64,000 nucleotides of DNA from the NCBI GenBank assembly GCA_023421395.1, contig JAEZTL010000003.1:124001-188000 (forward strand). The letters run 5' to 3'. The position numbers were made by a program, and so were the translations under genes. This DNA comes from Bacillota bacterium. GTDB lineage: Bacteria; Bacillota; Clostridia; Christensenellales; Aristaeellaceae. The notes under the pieces were generated by a model. That model saw only the letters and a list, made by a program, of their open reading frames with translations. It made no database searches and had not been told where the DNA came from. Positions 50,483 through 60,375 of the stretch are shown piece after piece (position 1 is the stretch's first letter; the number at the start of each line of letters is the position of its first letter).

Positions 50483-52027
50483 ATGAAAAAGACCCTTGCC
50501 CTGGTGCTGGCGCTGATGACGGTTCTGTCGCTCGGCGTCGTTCCCGCGATGGCGGACAAGGCGAACGACACGCTGATCTACGGCATCGAAGGCGATCCCG
50601 GCAACGACATCAACACCATCACCACCTCGGGCCGCTATGACCTGATGACCGAGCGCATGCTCTACTCCAACCTGTATAACTATTACGGTCCCGACGACAT
50701 CACCTTTAACCTGGCGGAGAGCGTCGAGGTCTCCGAGGACAAGATGACCTACACCGTGAAGCTGCGCCAGAACGTCAAGTGGTCCGACGGCGAGCCCTTC
50801 ACCGCCGACGACGTGCTGTTCACCTACGGCAAGATCATCGAGTTCGACTACGCCAACGGCCATGACGCCTTTGTGTACGACGGCAAGCCCGTCGAAATCA
50901 CCAAGGCGGACGACTATACCGTTCAGTTCAAGCTGCCGGTGATGGCCGCGGGCTTCATGGAGTCCCTGAGCGCCGAGCACTACATCATGCCCAAGCACAT
51001 CTACGAGGGCGACGCCACACTGGACAACAACACGAAGAACCAGACGCCCGTGGGCACCGGCCCCTACACCCTCGAGGAGTACGTGGCCGGCCAGTATGTG
51101 AAGTTCAAGGCCAACCCGAACTACTTCGGCGGCGCGCCCAAGGTGGGCACCGTGATCTTCCAGATCGTCTCCGACATGTCTTCCGCGTCCCTGGCGCTGA
51201 AGAAGGGCGAGATCAACATGCTGGTGATCCCCAACTCCGCCGCGGAGGACTACGAAGGCACGAACGTCACCATCCACGCCTATCCGGAGGACCGCGTGGG
51301 CTACCTGTCCTTCCACATGGGCTCCTCCCGCGTGGCCGACGAAAACCTTCGCAAAGCCTGCTTCTTCGCCCTCAGCCGCGAGGAGATGAACGTGGGCGCG
51401 TACCTGTCCAAGGACTTCTACACCGACGCGGCCACCTTCCTGCCCTACGCGGCGGCCTACTATAACGCCGACGGCGTGGAAACCTACCAGCAGAACCTGG
51501 ACACCGCCAAAGAGTACCTTTCCAAGGTCACCGGCGAAGTGCCCACGCTGCGCCTGGCCTACACCGCCAACAATGTGCAGCAGGAAACCCAGGCCATGGT
51601 CATCCAGCAGAACCTGAAGGCCATCGGCGTCTCCTGTGAGCTGAGCGCCATGGACTCCACCGCCCTTTACGACAAGCTGGAAAAGGGCACCGATGAGTTC
51701 GACCTGTTCCTGGGCGGCTACATCATGGGCGTGGACCCCAACAACTACGCCACGCTGTTCACCACCGGCTCCGCCTCCAACTATTCCCATATGTCCGACC
51801 CCGAGCTGGACGAGCTGTTCCGCCAGGGCTCGGTGGAGACGGACGATGCCAAGCGCGCCGAAATCTATCAGAAGGCGCAGCAGAAGCTGGCTGACGACGC
51901 CATCTTCTTCCCCATCGTCACCAACAGCCGCCTCCTGGCCGTCACGAACGACGTGGGCGGCGTGGAAGACGCGCGTCTGGTGCCCATCTACACCTTCGAG
52001 GATATGTCCAAGCTCTATTTCCAATAA
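50483..52027 (+). CDS. Peptide/nickel-type ABC transporter solute-binding protein
   Basis: A 514-residue family 5 binding protein with signal peptide MKKTLALVLALMTVLSLGVVPAMA. The mature part begins DKANDTLIYGIEGDP; family features are VKLRQNVKWSDGEPFTADDV near residue 90 and TPVGTGPYTLEEYVAG near 190. GGAGGAG lies upstream of ATG 50483. It is the first gene of the second dipeptide-type importer, whose other four genes follow after a structured element. The full length shows what is missing from the truncated homologue at the window start. Confidence 0.94.
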   Translation: MKKTLALVLALMTVLSLGVVPAMADKANDTLIYGIEGDPGNDINTITTSGRYDLMTERMLYSNLYNYYGPDDITFNLAESVEVSEDKMTYTVKLRQNVKWSDGEPFTADDVLFTYGKIIEFDYANGHDAFVYDGKPVEITKADDYTVQFKLPVMAAGFMESLSAEHYIMPKHIYEGDATLDNNTKNQTPVGTGPYTLEEYVAGQYVKFKANPNYFGGAPKVGTVIFQIVSDMSSASLALKKGEINMLVIPNSAAEDYEGTNVTIHAYPEDRVGYLSFHMGSSRVADENLRKACFFALSREEMNVGAYLSKDFYTDAATFLPYAAAYYNADGVETYQQNLDTAKEYLSKVTGEVPTLRLAYTANNVQQETQAMVIQQNLKAIGVSCELSAMDSTALYDKLEKGTDEFDLFLGGYIMGVDPNNYATLFTTGSASNYSHMSDPELDELFRQGSVETDDAKRAEIYQKAQQKLADDAIFFPIVTNSRLLAVTNDVGGVEDARLVPIYTFEDMSKLYFQ

Positions 52028-52082
52028 GCGGCTGAATCCGCTCCGCTTTGATCAAGCAAAGCGCCGGCAAGGCCCTTCCCTT

Positions 52083-52220
52083 GATCCGATCGTTCCCGGC
52101 GTACGCGACGCCGGGAACGGGATAGCGCCATCAGTGCGCATACTGGTGGCGCTATCCCGCGCATTCGGGCGGCGCGTCGCCCGGAAACCCCGGAAGAATT
52201 CGGGCGCGCAAGGGCCCTCT
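52083..52220 (-). repeat. Structured intergenic element, family 1, copy C (inverted)
   Basis: H4 is GTTCCCGGCGT (52092-52102) with ACGCCGGGAAC (52108-52118). H3 is GGGATAGCGCCA (52119-52130) with TGGCGCTATCCC (52147-52158), enclosing CAGTGCGCATACTG. GGGCGGCGC follows. The element is on the opposite strand from copies A and B. It lies in the 245-base gap between the binding-protein and permease genes; a CGCTTTG/CAAAGCG hairpin is just before it at 52051-52070. Confidence 0.85.
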
Positions 52221-52272
52221 CTGCTTCATTTCCGGGTTTTCACCGCTCCATTACGCCAAGAGGAGAGCATCC

Positions 52273-53226
52273 ATGCTCAGATACATCGTCAAGCGCATTC
52301 TGCAGGCGATCCCGCTGCTTTTTGTCATCTCCGTGATCTGCTTTGCGCTGATTCAGCTGGCGCCCTACGACGCCATCGACACCTTCGTGACGCCGGACAT
52401 GGCGCCGGAGGTGGTGGCCGCGCTCAAGGCGCGCTTCGGGCTGGACCAGCCCGCGTATATCCAGTACTGGCGGTGGCTGCTGAATACGCTGCAGGGCAAC
52501 TTCGGCTTTTCGCTGGTCACCCATCAGGCGGTGACGGATGCGCTGAGCGCGCGGCTGCCCAACACGGTGCTGCTGGTGCTGCCCAGCTACCTGCTGGCGG
52601 TCGCCCTCGCGATCGTGCTGGGGCTGGTGGCGGGTTCAAACCGGGGCGGGAAGGCCGACCGGTTCATTGACGCGCTGTGCTCCATCGGCCTCGCCACGCC
52701 CACCTTCTGGATCGCGATGATCGGGCTTTACGTGTTCGCCTACAAGCTGAATCTTTTGCCGGTTCTGGGCATGCACACCATGGGGCAGGAGAAAAACCTG
52801 CGGGACCTGATCGCCCACCTGATCCTGCCCTGCTCGGTGCTCACCATTTCCTTCCTTCCCGAAACCATCCGCTACGTGCGTTCCTCCACCATCAGCCAGT
52901 ACAAGGAGGACTACGTAATGGTTCAGAAGGCGTTCGGCGCAAGCCGCGCCCATATCCTTTTCAAGCATGTGATGAAGAACGTGCTGTTCCCGGTGATCAC
53001 GCTGGTGGCCATCGCGCTGCCCACGCTGGTGACCGGCGCGTTCATCACGGAATCGATCTTCTCCTGGCCGGGCGTGGGCACCTACTTCCTGGGCGCCATC
53101 AAGGGTTTCGACTACCCGGTCATCATGGCGGTGCTGCTGCTCTCGAGCACCATGGTCATCCTGGGGAACCTGGTGGGCGACATCCTGTACTGCCTGGTGG
53201 ACCCCAGAATCAAGGCGATGAGGTGA
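52273..53226 (+). CDS. Dipeptide-type ABC transporter permease, DppB-like (second set)
   Basis: A 317-residue membrane subunit beginning MLRYIVKRILQAIPLLFVIS, with about six helices and a cytoplasmic loop DYVMVQKAFGASRAHILFKH. The end (LYCLVDPRIKAMR) is DppB-like. AAGAGGAGAG precedes the ATG. It pairs with the DppC-like protein 4 bases downstream. Confidence 0.94.
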   Translation: MLRYIVKRILQAIPLLFVISVICFALIQLAPYDAIDTFVTPDMAPEVVAALKARFGLDQPAYIQYWRWLLNTLQGNFGFSLVTHQAVTDALSARLPNTVLLVLPSYLLAVALAIVLGLVAGSNRGGKADRFIDALCSIGLATPTFWIAMIGLYVFAYKLNLLPVLGMHTMGQEKNLRDLIAHLILPCSVLTISFLPETIRYVRSSTISQYKEDYVMVQKAFGASRAHILFKHVMKNVLFPVITLVAIALPTLVTGAFITESIFSWPGVGTYFLGAIKGFDYPVIMAVLLLSSTMVILGNLVGDILYCLVDPRIKAMR

Positions 53227-53230
53227 TCCC

Positions 53231-54082
53231 ATGGCCCTTTCGAAACGGCGTGTCAGCCAGCTGAAAAACGAGCTCAAATACAACCGGGGTATCCTGATCG
53301 CGGCGGCGGCGCTGGCGCTGGTCACCCTGGTTTCGATCTTCGCGTTCCTCTCCCCCTACGATCCGGACGCGCTGGATATGACCGCCCGGCTCCAGGGCCC
53401 CAGCGCCGCCCATTGGTTCGGCACCGACGACCTGGGCCGCGACTACCTGACCCGCGTGCTCTACGGCGGCCGGATCTCGCTGATCGTGGGCGTGGTGGCG
53501 ATGCTGATCTCCACGCTGATCGGCGTGGTGGTGGGCACCGTCAGCGGCTACTTCGGCGGCCTGGTGGACAGCATCCTGATGCGCATCGTGGATGTGCTTT
53601 TGTCCATCCCGTGGATGATCCTGGTGACGGTCATCTCGATCTACATGAAGCCGGGGCTCCAGGCGATCATTCTGGTGATTGGCCTCTTCCAATGGATGAA
53701 CATCGCGCGGCTGGTGCGGGCGGAGACGCTTTCGGTCAAAGAGCGGGAATACGTATTGTACGCGGACTCCATCAACCAGTCCCATCTTTTCATCATCCTC
53801 CGGCACGTGATCCCCTCGGTGCTGCCCACGATCATCGTGGCGGCCACCACCGGCATCGCGAGCGCCATCATGATGGAGTCGGCGCTGAGCTTTCTGGGCC
53901 TGGGCGTACAGCAGCCCATGTCCTCCTGGGGCTCCATGCTCAGCCGCGCGCAGGAGGTGCTGGGCAAGGCGCCCTACATGGCGATTCTGCCGGGCCTCAT
54001 GATCATCATCACCGTGTTTTCGTTCAATAAGCTGGGCGATCTGATCCGCGTGTTCGCGGAGCCCAGGGCCATCGAGCGGTAG
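53231..54082 (+). CDS. Dipeptide-type ABC transporter permease, DppC-like (second set)
   Basis: A 283-residue membrane subunit with GTDDLGRDYLTRVLYGGR and the loop REYVLYADSINQSHLFIILRH. Compared with the first set's DppC it has a shorter cytoplasmic N-terminus. It starts 4 bases after the DppB-like gene and ends 8 bases before the ATPase gene, so the operon is tight. Confidence 0.94.
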   Translation: MALSKRRVSQLKNELKYNRGILIAAAALALVTLVSIFAFLSPYDPDALDMTARLQGPSAAHWFGTDDLGRDYLTRVLYGGRISLIVGVVAMLISTLIGVVVGTVSGYFGGLVDSILMRIVDVLLSIPWMILVTVISIYMKPGLQAIILVIGLFQWMNIARLVRAETLSVKEREYVLYADSINQSHLFIILRHVIPSVLPTIIVAATTGIASAIMMESALSFLGLGVQQPMSSWGSMLSRAQEVLGKAPYMAILPGLMIIITVFSFNKLGDLIRVFAEPRAIER

Positions 54083-54090
54083 GAGGAAAT

Positions 54091-55070
54091 ATGCCGGAAA
54101 AGCTACTGGAAGTCAAGGCCCTGCGCGCCGCCTTCCGCATCCACGGGAAGACGATCGAGGCCGTGCGGGGCGTGGACTTTGACATTGCGCCCGGGGAGAT
54201 TGTGGGGCTGGTGGGCGAGAGCGGCAGCGGAAAGTCCGTCACGATGAAGTCCATCATCCGCATGCTGCCGGAAAGCGCCCGAATGTCCGCCGAGATTCTC
54301 CGCTTTGACGGGTGCGACCTGACGGGCCTGACCGAAAAGCAGATGCAGGGCGTGCGCGGCAACCGGATTTCCATGATCTTTCAGGACCCGATGACCTCGC
54401 TGAACCCGCTCAGGCGGGTGGGCGACCACATTGTGGAGGTCATCATGCGCCACAGCGCGGCGAGCGGGGCGGAGGCGTACCGCCAGGCGGTGGACATGCT
54501 GGGCATGGTGGGCGTGCCCTCCCCGGAGGAGCGCATGCGGCAGTATCCCCACGAATTTTCCGGCGGCATGCGCCAGCGGGTGCTGATCGCCATGGCGCTG
54601 GCCTCGAAGCCGAAGCTGCTCATCGCCGATGAACCCACCACCGCCCTCGACGTGACCATTCAGGCCCAGATTCTGGACCTGATCCGCGAGCTGCAGGAGA
54701 AAAGCGGCATGGCCGTGGTGCTGATCACCCACGATCTGGGCATCGTGGCCAGCCTCTGTCAGCGGCTGATGGTGATGTACGGCGGGCTGATTCTGGAGAC
54801 CGGCGCGGTGGAGGACATCTTCTACCGCCCGATGCACCCGTATACGCGGGCGCTGCTGCGCTCCGTGCCCTCCATCGACAGCGAGGACGACAAGCGGCTC
54901 ATCCCCATCGACGGCCAGGCGCCCTCCCTGATCGACCCGCCGCCGGGCTGCCCCTTCGCGCCCCGATGCCCGCTCCGGCGGCCCTCCTGCGAGGAGGCGA
55001 TCCCGGATTTCATCGATTATGGCGAAGGCCGGCGCGCGCGCTGCCCGGTGACCGCAGGGGAGGCGAGGCC

Positions 55071-55074
<4 letters not shown>
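54091..55074 (+). CDS. Dipeptide-type ABC transporter ATP-binding protein, DppD-like (second set)
   Basis: A 327-residue ATPase with Walker A GESGSGKSVTMKS, signature FSGGMRQRVLIAMAL and Walker B LLIADEPTTALD. The C-terminal extension ends with a Cys motif GCPFAPRCPLRRPSC, possibly an Fe-S site. It overlaps the next gene by 4 bases (ATGA). Confidence 0.94.
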
Positions 55075-56033
<959 letters not shown>

Positions 56034-56076
56034 TCAAATTAAGAAACAGGCAGGGCGCGTCGCGCCCGGCCTCAGA

Positions 56077-56252
56077 GCATCAAAAAACCCCGAGGGTTTT
56101 TCGATGCGAAGGAAAAGCGCTTCGCCCGTCTAAAATCCCGGCGGATTTTCGGGCGGCGTGCTGACTTATGGTATGATTTCTTCCATTCAGTGCGCGCACT
56201 GATGGAAGAAATGCATTCCCGGCGTACATGCCGCCGGGAATGATTGAAGCCC
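56077..56252 (+). repeat. Structured intergenic element, family 1, copy B
   Basis: H1 is CATCAAAAAACCC (56078-56090) with GGGTTTTTCGATG to 56106. H2 is AAAATCC/GGATTTT (56132-56149). GGGCGGCGTGCTGA follows at 56151. H3 is ATTTCTTCCAT (56176-56186) with ATGGAAGAAAT (56202-56212), enclosing CAGTGCGCGCACTG. H4 is CATTCCCGGCG (56214-56224) with CGCCGGGAATG (56232-56242). The order equals copy A, but the H1 and H3 stems have different bases. Confidence 0.87.
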
Positions 56253-56274
56253 ACGGGGAATTTGTGGATGGTCT

Positions 56275-56301
56275 GGGGCCGGGCGCCATGCGCCCGGCCC
56301 C
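56275..56301. terminator. Strong hairpin between convergent genes
   Basis: GGGGCCGGGCGC pairs perfectly with GCGCCCGGCCCC across a CAT loop. It sits between the 3' ends of convergent transcripts but lacks a T-run on either strand, so its use as a terminator is only likely. Confidence 0.5.
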
Positions 56302-56322
56302 AACCGTTATGGCCGTGAAGGG

Positions 56323-56946
56323 CTACTCGAGCATCCCGTCGAGGATCTCCTCGCCCCGCTCGGTCAGCGTCATGGAGCCCAGCTCCAGGCCCGGCGTGTC
56401 GTAGGTGAAGCCGCGGCCCCTGGCCTCGGCGGCCGTCTCCTGGAAGCGCCGCCACGCATCGGAATCGCGGTACTCCTGATACGGGTAGCCGGGCAGCGGG
56501 AAGTCGTAGTCGATGTCGATCAGGCCCTTGTCCTCGAGGGCGGCAAACAGCGCGCCGTACTCCCGGATATTCTCCAGAGAATCCTCTGTCCGCGCGATGT
56601 AGACGGGCTCCATCGCCACGGTATAGGCGCCGCTCTCCCTGGACGAGGTGAGGCTGAACTGCGCCACCGGCAGCGCGCCGCGCTCCATCAGTGCCATCAG
56701 CACGTTGTTTTCCGCGATGGTGAGGCCGTTGTCGTAATCCGGCGCGTGAGATTCGCAGCCGCAGCCGCCCTGGTGATCATGGTCGTGCCCGCAGCCGCAG
56801 CCGTCCCCGTGATCATGGCCATGGTCGTGCCCGCAGCCGCAGCCGTCCCCGTGATGATGGCCGTGGTCGTGCCCGCAGCCGCAGCCGTCCTCGTGATGAT
56901 GGCCGTGGTCATGCCCGCAGCCGCAGCCTGTATTTCTTTCGTCCAT
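56323..56946 (-). CDS. His/Cys-repeat metal-binding protein with C-terminal helical domain
   Basis: A 207-residue cytoplasmic protein (no signal peptide). Residues about 7-67 contain four tandem 14-15-residue repeats of the form DGCGCGHDHGHHHG, with about 20 His and 10 Cys in all, a strong site for Ni, Co, Zn or Cu. The C-terminal 130 residues contain NVLMALMERGALPVAQF and LTERGEEILDGML, which look like a winged-helix-type DUF. ATG 56946 is set by GGAGGA upstream. A metal store, chaperone or sensor role is inferred. Confidence 0.8.
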   Translation of the reverse strand: MDERNTGCGCGHDHGHHHEDGCGCGHDHGHHHGDGCGCGHDHGHDHGDGCGCGHDHDHQGGCGCESHAPDYDNGLTIAENNVLMALMERGALPVAQFSLTSSRESGAYTVAMEPVYIARTEDSLENIREYGALFAALEDKGLIDIDYDFPLPGYPYQEYRDSDAWRRFQETAAEARGRGFTYDTPGLELGSMTLTERGEEILDGMLE

Positions 56947-56981
56947 GTCGTTCCTCCAAAAAAGAATGGTCCCTACCGGAT

Positions 56982-57009
56982 AGTATACACCGGCATCGCG
57001 CTGGTGCAA
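56982..57009 (-). promoter_or_regulatory. Candidate promoter of the His/Cys protein
   Basis: On the minus strand TTGCAC (57009-57004) and TATACT (56987-56982) are 16 bases apart, 36 bases before the ATG. Confidence 0.65.
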
Positions 57010-57047
57010 CAGAGCCGCCGCGTCAAGTCCTGGTAAAGGCGATTGTA

Positions 57048-57077
57048 TTGCGCCGGTCCGGGTAGGTATGGTACAAT
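57048..57077 (+). promoter_or_regulatory. Candidate promoter of the MFS gene
   Basis: TTGCGC (57048-57053) and TACAAT (57072-57077) with an 18-base spacer, 35 bases ahead of ATG 57113. Confidence 0.6.
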
Positions 57078-57112
57078 GGTTCCCTTGCGCAACAATCTCA
57101 AGGAGGCTCTCT

Positions 57113-58327
57113 ATGACCCAATCCGGCTGGAAACGGCAATTCTATACGATCTACGCGGGGCAGGCGCTGTCGATTCTGGGCTCCTCCGCGGTGCAGTTCG
57201 CCATTGTGTGGTGGCTGACAAAAAAGTTCGACTCCGGCAACGTATTATCCTACGCGATGATCGCGGGGTTTCTGCCGGGCATCTTCCTCAGCCCCTTCGC
57301 GGGGGTGGTGGTGGACCGGTACAACCGAAAAACCGTGATGATGCTTTCCGATGGGTTGGTGGCGCTGTCCAGCGCGTTGATCGGCCTGGCGTTTTTCTGG
57401 ATGGATACGCCGCCGATGTGGATGGTGTACGGCGCGCTGTTTGTGCGCGGACTGGGCGGCACCTTTCATTCTCCCGCGATGCAGGCGGCGATCCCGATGC
57501 TGGTGCCCGAGGATATGCTGATGAAGGCCGGCGGCTGGGGCAGCCTGATCGTCTCCGGCGGCACGCTGCTGGGGCCGGTGCTGGGCGCGTTTCTGATGAC
57601 CGCGATGCCCATCGCGCCGATCATGCTGGTGGACATTCTGGGCGCGGTGTTCGCCATCGGGGCGCTGCTCTTCGTGCGCATCCCGGACATCCCGGCGGCG
57701 GCGGAGCGGCCGCGCGTGCTTCGGGACCTTCTGGACGGCTTCCGCGCGATCCGGGAGAACAGGCCGCTCTCCGCGGTGATGCCGCCCATGGTGCTGGCGG
57801 CGCTGGCGTACATGCCGCTGGCGGCGCTGTACCCGCTGCTGGTCAGCGCCCACTTCATGGGCGAGGCGTGGCATAACGGCGTGGTGGAGTTCTCCTTCGC
57901 GGCGGGCATGACGGTTTCCTCGCTGGTGATGGGGCTGTGGGGCGGATCGAAGAAGCGGTTTCTGATGATCTCGCTCTCCATCGCGGCGCTGGGGCTGACG
58001 TCGCTTCTCTCCGGTTCGCTGCCTGCGGAGGCGTTCTGGCTGTTCGCCGTGATCTGCTTCCCGATGGGCGCCACCGGCACGTTTCTCATGGTGCCGCTGA
58101 ACGCCTACGTGCAGTCCACCGTGCCGCCGGAGCAGATGGGCAAGGTGTTTTCGCTGATGATGTCGATGATGTCGCTGGCCGCGCCGCTGGGCCTTGTGGT
58201 CTCCGGGCCGCTGAGCGATGCCATCGGCGTGGACAGGTGGTTTCTCTACTCCGGCGCGGTGCTGATGGCCATTGCGCTGTACGGCTACCTGGTCACGCGG
58301 CGCTACGACGCGCCGGAAGCCGCTTAA
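57113..58327 (+). CDS. MFS transporter (EntS/macrolide-efflux-like)
   Basis: A 404-residue major facilitator with 12 predicted helices. The loop DRYNRKTVMML between helices 2 and 3 is the MFS signature of this drug/siderophore-efflux group. Text at the start (QFYTIYAGQALSILGSSAVQFAIVWW) matches the MFS_3/EntS-like subfamily. ATG 57113 has AGGAGG upstream. It is divergent from the His/Cys metal protein, with the two promoters about 60 bases apart, so joint control is possible. Confidence 0.9.
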   Translation: MTQSGWKRQFYTIYAGQALSILGSSAVQFAIVWWLTKKFDSGNVLSYAMIAGFLPGIFLSPFAGVVVDRYNRKTVMMLSDGLVALSSALIGLAFFWMDTPPMWMVYGALFVRGLGGTFHSPAMQAAIPMLVPEDMLMKAGGWGSLIVSGGTLLGPVLGAFLMTAMPIAPIMLVDILGAVFAIGALLFVRIPDIPAAAERPRVLRDLLDGFRAIRENRPLSAVMPPMVLAALAYMPLAALYPLLVSAHFMGEAWHNGVVEFSFAAGMTVSSLVMGLWGGSKKRFLMISLSIAALGLTSLLSGSLPAEAFWLFAVICFPMGATGTFLMVPLNAYVQSTVPPEQMGKVFSLMMSMMSLAAPLGLVVSGPLSDAIGVDRWFLYSGAVLMAIALYGYLVTRRYDAPEAA

Positions 58328-58384
58328 TTCCAAATCATGAAAGGGATCGCCCGCATCGCGCGGGCGGGCCCTTTCTCTGCTCTT

Positions 58385-58450
58385 TACCGGAAATTCCAAG
58401 GGGCGTCATGCCCTGTGGCGGGGGTTCCCGGGGCGGAGCCCTCCGGCGCT
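58385..58450. repeat. Short dispersed GC repeat (family 2 tail)
   Basis: GTGGCGGGGGTTCCCGGGGCGGAGCC (in two pieces here) resembles the tract at 6268-6300 (CTGGCGGGGGTTCCGGAGG, CGGAGCCTCCGG). The segment forms GGGCGGAGCCC-type palindromes and lies between convergent genes. Confidence 0.6.
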
Positions 58451-58466
58451 CCCCCCGGCGCGAGGG

Positions 58467-58712
58467 TCACACCAACCGCGCCGCCACGTTCTCGTCGAAA
58501 AACGCGCGCTCGCCGCCGGGGGGGACGATGAACTTTTCGCCGTCCACGTCCACGCACACGCCCTTGCCGCAGCTGCCCATACAGAAAGCGGCCTGCAGGC
58601 TGACCTTTTCGTGCAGCTTTCGCGCCTCCACCAGCTCGATGAACCGGCTCAGCACGTTGTAGGAGCCCTTCAGATGGCAGCTGGTACCCACGCACACCTT
58701 GACCTCAACCAT
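58467..58712 (-). CDS. Small thioredoxin-like [2Fe-2S] ferredoxin of the hydrogenase operon
   Basis: An 81-residue protein of the thioredoxin-like ferredoxin/NuoE C-terminal type. Cys ligands are in VCVGTSCHLKGS (two Cys, spaced CxxxxC) and FCMGSCGKGVC. It should carry one [2Fe-2S] cluster and pass electrons to or from the hydrogenase complex. Its start lies inside the 3' end of hydA (8-base overlap), with GGGGAGG upstream. It is the last gene of the hydrogenase operon. Confidence 0.88.
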   Translation of the reverse strand: MVEVKVCVGTSCHLKGSYNVLSRFIELVEARKLHEKVSLQAAFCMGSCGKGVCVDVDGEKFIVPPGGERAFFDENVAARLV

Positions 58713-60372
58713 GAGCGTCGCCTCCCCGGTCGACGTGCAGAAGCTCGCGCACCCGCCCGCGCAGCACGCCGGAATACAGGCTCAGAATCAGCGGATTCTC
58801 CTCGGACCGCTTGAGGCTGGTCATGCGGTCGGCGGCGTAGAGCCCGCGGGCGCGCCGGGCGGCTTCGCCGCCCTCGCCCAGCGGCTGGCCCGCGCCGCCC
58901 ACGCAGCCGCCGGGGCAGGCCATGACCTCCACGAAGTCGTAGGCCTCGCCGGATTTGACGCGCTCGATTAGCTTTTCCGCGTTGGCCAGGCCGCTGACCA
59001 CGGCTACCCGGAGCGCGCGGCCGGGCATTTCCACCGTCAGAACGCGGATGCCGTCCTCGTCGCGCACGCCGGAGATGGCCAGCGCGTTCAGCGCGCGGGA
59101 GGACTTGTCGGTCGTCAGCCGCCGAATTACCGCCTCGGTCACGCCGCCGGAAGCGCCGAAGAGGAGCCCCGCGCCGGTGGAGGAAGAGAAGGCGGAATCC
59201 ACCGCCTCGGGTTCGAGCTCCCGGAACACGATGCCCGCCTCGCGGATCATCGCCACCAGCTCGTAGGTGGTGATCACGTAGTCGGTGTCGGCGGCCAGCG
59301 CCGCCTCGTGTTTTTTCGCGGTGCAGGGCATGACCGCCACGGTCACGGCCTTGCGGCTGGAGGGGGCATTGTGGGCCTTGATCACCGCCGACAGCATGCC
59401 CATGGGCGACTTGCAGGAGGAGATGCTGCGCATGAGCTCCGGATGGCGCGTGCGGGCGTACTCCACCCAGGCGGGGCAGCAGGAGGTGAAGAGGGGGCCT
59501 TCGCCCGCCTCCAGACGCGCGATCAACTCCGCGGACTCCTCCATGACGGTCAGATCCGCGCCGGTGGCGGTGTCAAACACCTCGTCGAAGCCCAGGCGGC
59601 GCAGGGCCGCCACGATGCGCCCCATGTTGTTTTCACCTTCGGGCATGCCGAATTCCTTCGCCACCGCCACGCGCACCGCCGGGGCCACCTGGGCGATCAC
59701 CTTTGTGGATTTGTCGGCCAGCGCCGTCCAGACCGGGGCCTTGTCGCTCTTGATCAGGATCGCGCCGGTGGGGCAGATGGCGGCGCACTGCCCGCAGGAG
59801 ACGCAGCCGGAGGTGGCGATGGGCTGATCGAAGGCGGTGGAGATCACCATGTTGGAGCCGCGGTGCATGAAGTCGATGGCGCCCACGCGCTGCACCTCGC
59901 CGCACATGCGCACGCAGTCGCCGCACAGGATGCACTTGCTGCGGTCGATGACGATGGAATCGCTGGAGCGGTCCCGGAGCGGCTCGCGCTTCCGGTTTTC
60001 GAACCGGATCTCCCGCACGCCGAAGCGGGCGGCCAGTTCCTGCAGGCGGCAGCGCCCGTTCTTGGGGCAGGCGGTGCAGTCCCGGCAGTGGTTTGCGAGC
60101 AGCAGTTCGAGAATGGTCTTGCGGTACTTGCGGAGCCGGGGCGTGCCGGTGAATACCTCCATGCCCGCCCTGGGCGGCGTGGAGCAGGCGGCGTGGAGGT
60201 TTCCGCGCCCGTCCTCCACCATGCACATGCGGCACGCGCCGTAGACCGAGAGTTCCGAATGGTAGCAGAAGGTGGGCAGCTCCACGCCCGCCTTTCGGGT
60301 GAGCTGCAAAAGGTTCGTCTCCCCCTCGATGGGCACCGGGACGCCGTCCACGTACATCATCTGCGCGTTCAT
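58705..60372 (-). CDS. hydA: [FeFe] hydrogenase catalytic subunit HydA
   Basis: A 555-residue H2-evolving or bifurcating hydrogenase. The N-terminus has a plant-type [2Fe-2S] domain (CYHSELSVYGACRMC), a HxxxC-type cluster (HCRDCTACPKNGRC) and two [4Fe-4S] motifs (CILCGDCVRMC, CVSCGQCAAICP). The H-cluster motifs are all intact: FTSCCPAW (L1), MPCTAKKHE (L2) and VMACPGGCVGGAGQP (L3), then a small-subunit-like tail. TSCCP retains the proton-transfer Cys. It follows hydB by 3 bases, as in trimeric HydABC enzymes. Confidence 0.96.
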   Translation of the reverse strand: MNAQMMYVDGVPVPIEGETNLLQLTRKAGVELPTFCYHSELSVYGACRMCMVEDGRGNLHAACSTPPRAGMEVFTGTPRLRKYRKTILELLLANHCRDCTACPKNGRCRLQELAARFGVREIRFENRKREPLRDRSSDSIVIDRSKCILCGDCVRMCGEVQRVGAIDFMHRGSNMVISTAFDQPIATSGCVSCGQCAAICPTGAILIKSDKAPVWTALADKSTKVIAQVAPAVRVAVAKEFGMPEGENNMGRIVAALRRLGFDEVFDTATGADLTVMEESAELIARLEAGEGPLFTSCCPAWVEYARTRHPELMRSISSCKSPMGMLSAVIKAHNAPSSRKAVTVAVMPCTAKKHEAALAADTDYVITTYELVAMIREAGIVFRELEPEAVDSAFSSSTGAGLLFGASGGVTEAVIRRLTTDKSSRALNALAISGVRDEDGIRVLTVEMPGRALRVAVVSGLANAEKLIERVKSGEAYDFVEVMACPGGCVGGAGQPLGEGGEAARRARGLYAADRMTSLKRSEENPLILSLYSGVLRGRVRELLHVDRGGDAHG

Positions 60373-60375
60373 CGA

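Noticed and set aside
56746..56940. Regularly spaced repeats of about 42-45 bases, CRISPR-like at first glance
   Set aside because: They are the coding repeats of the His/Cys protein with no variable spacers and no cas genes nearby.
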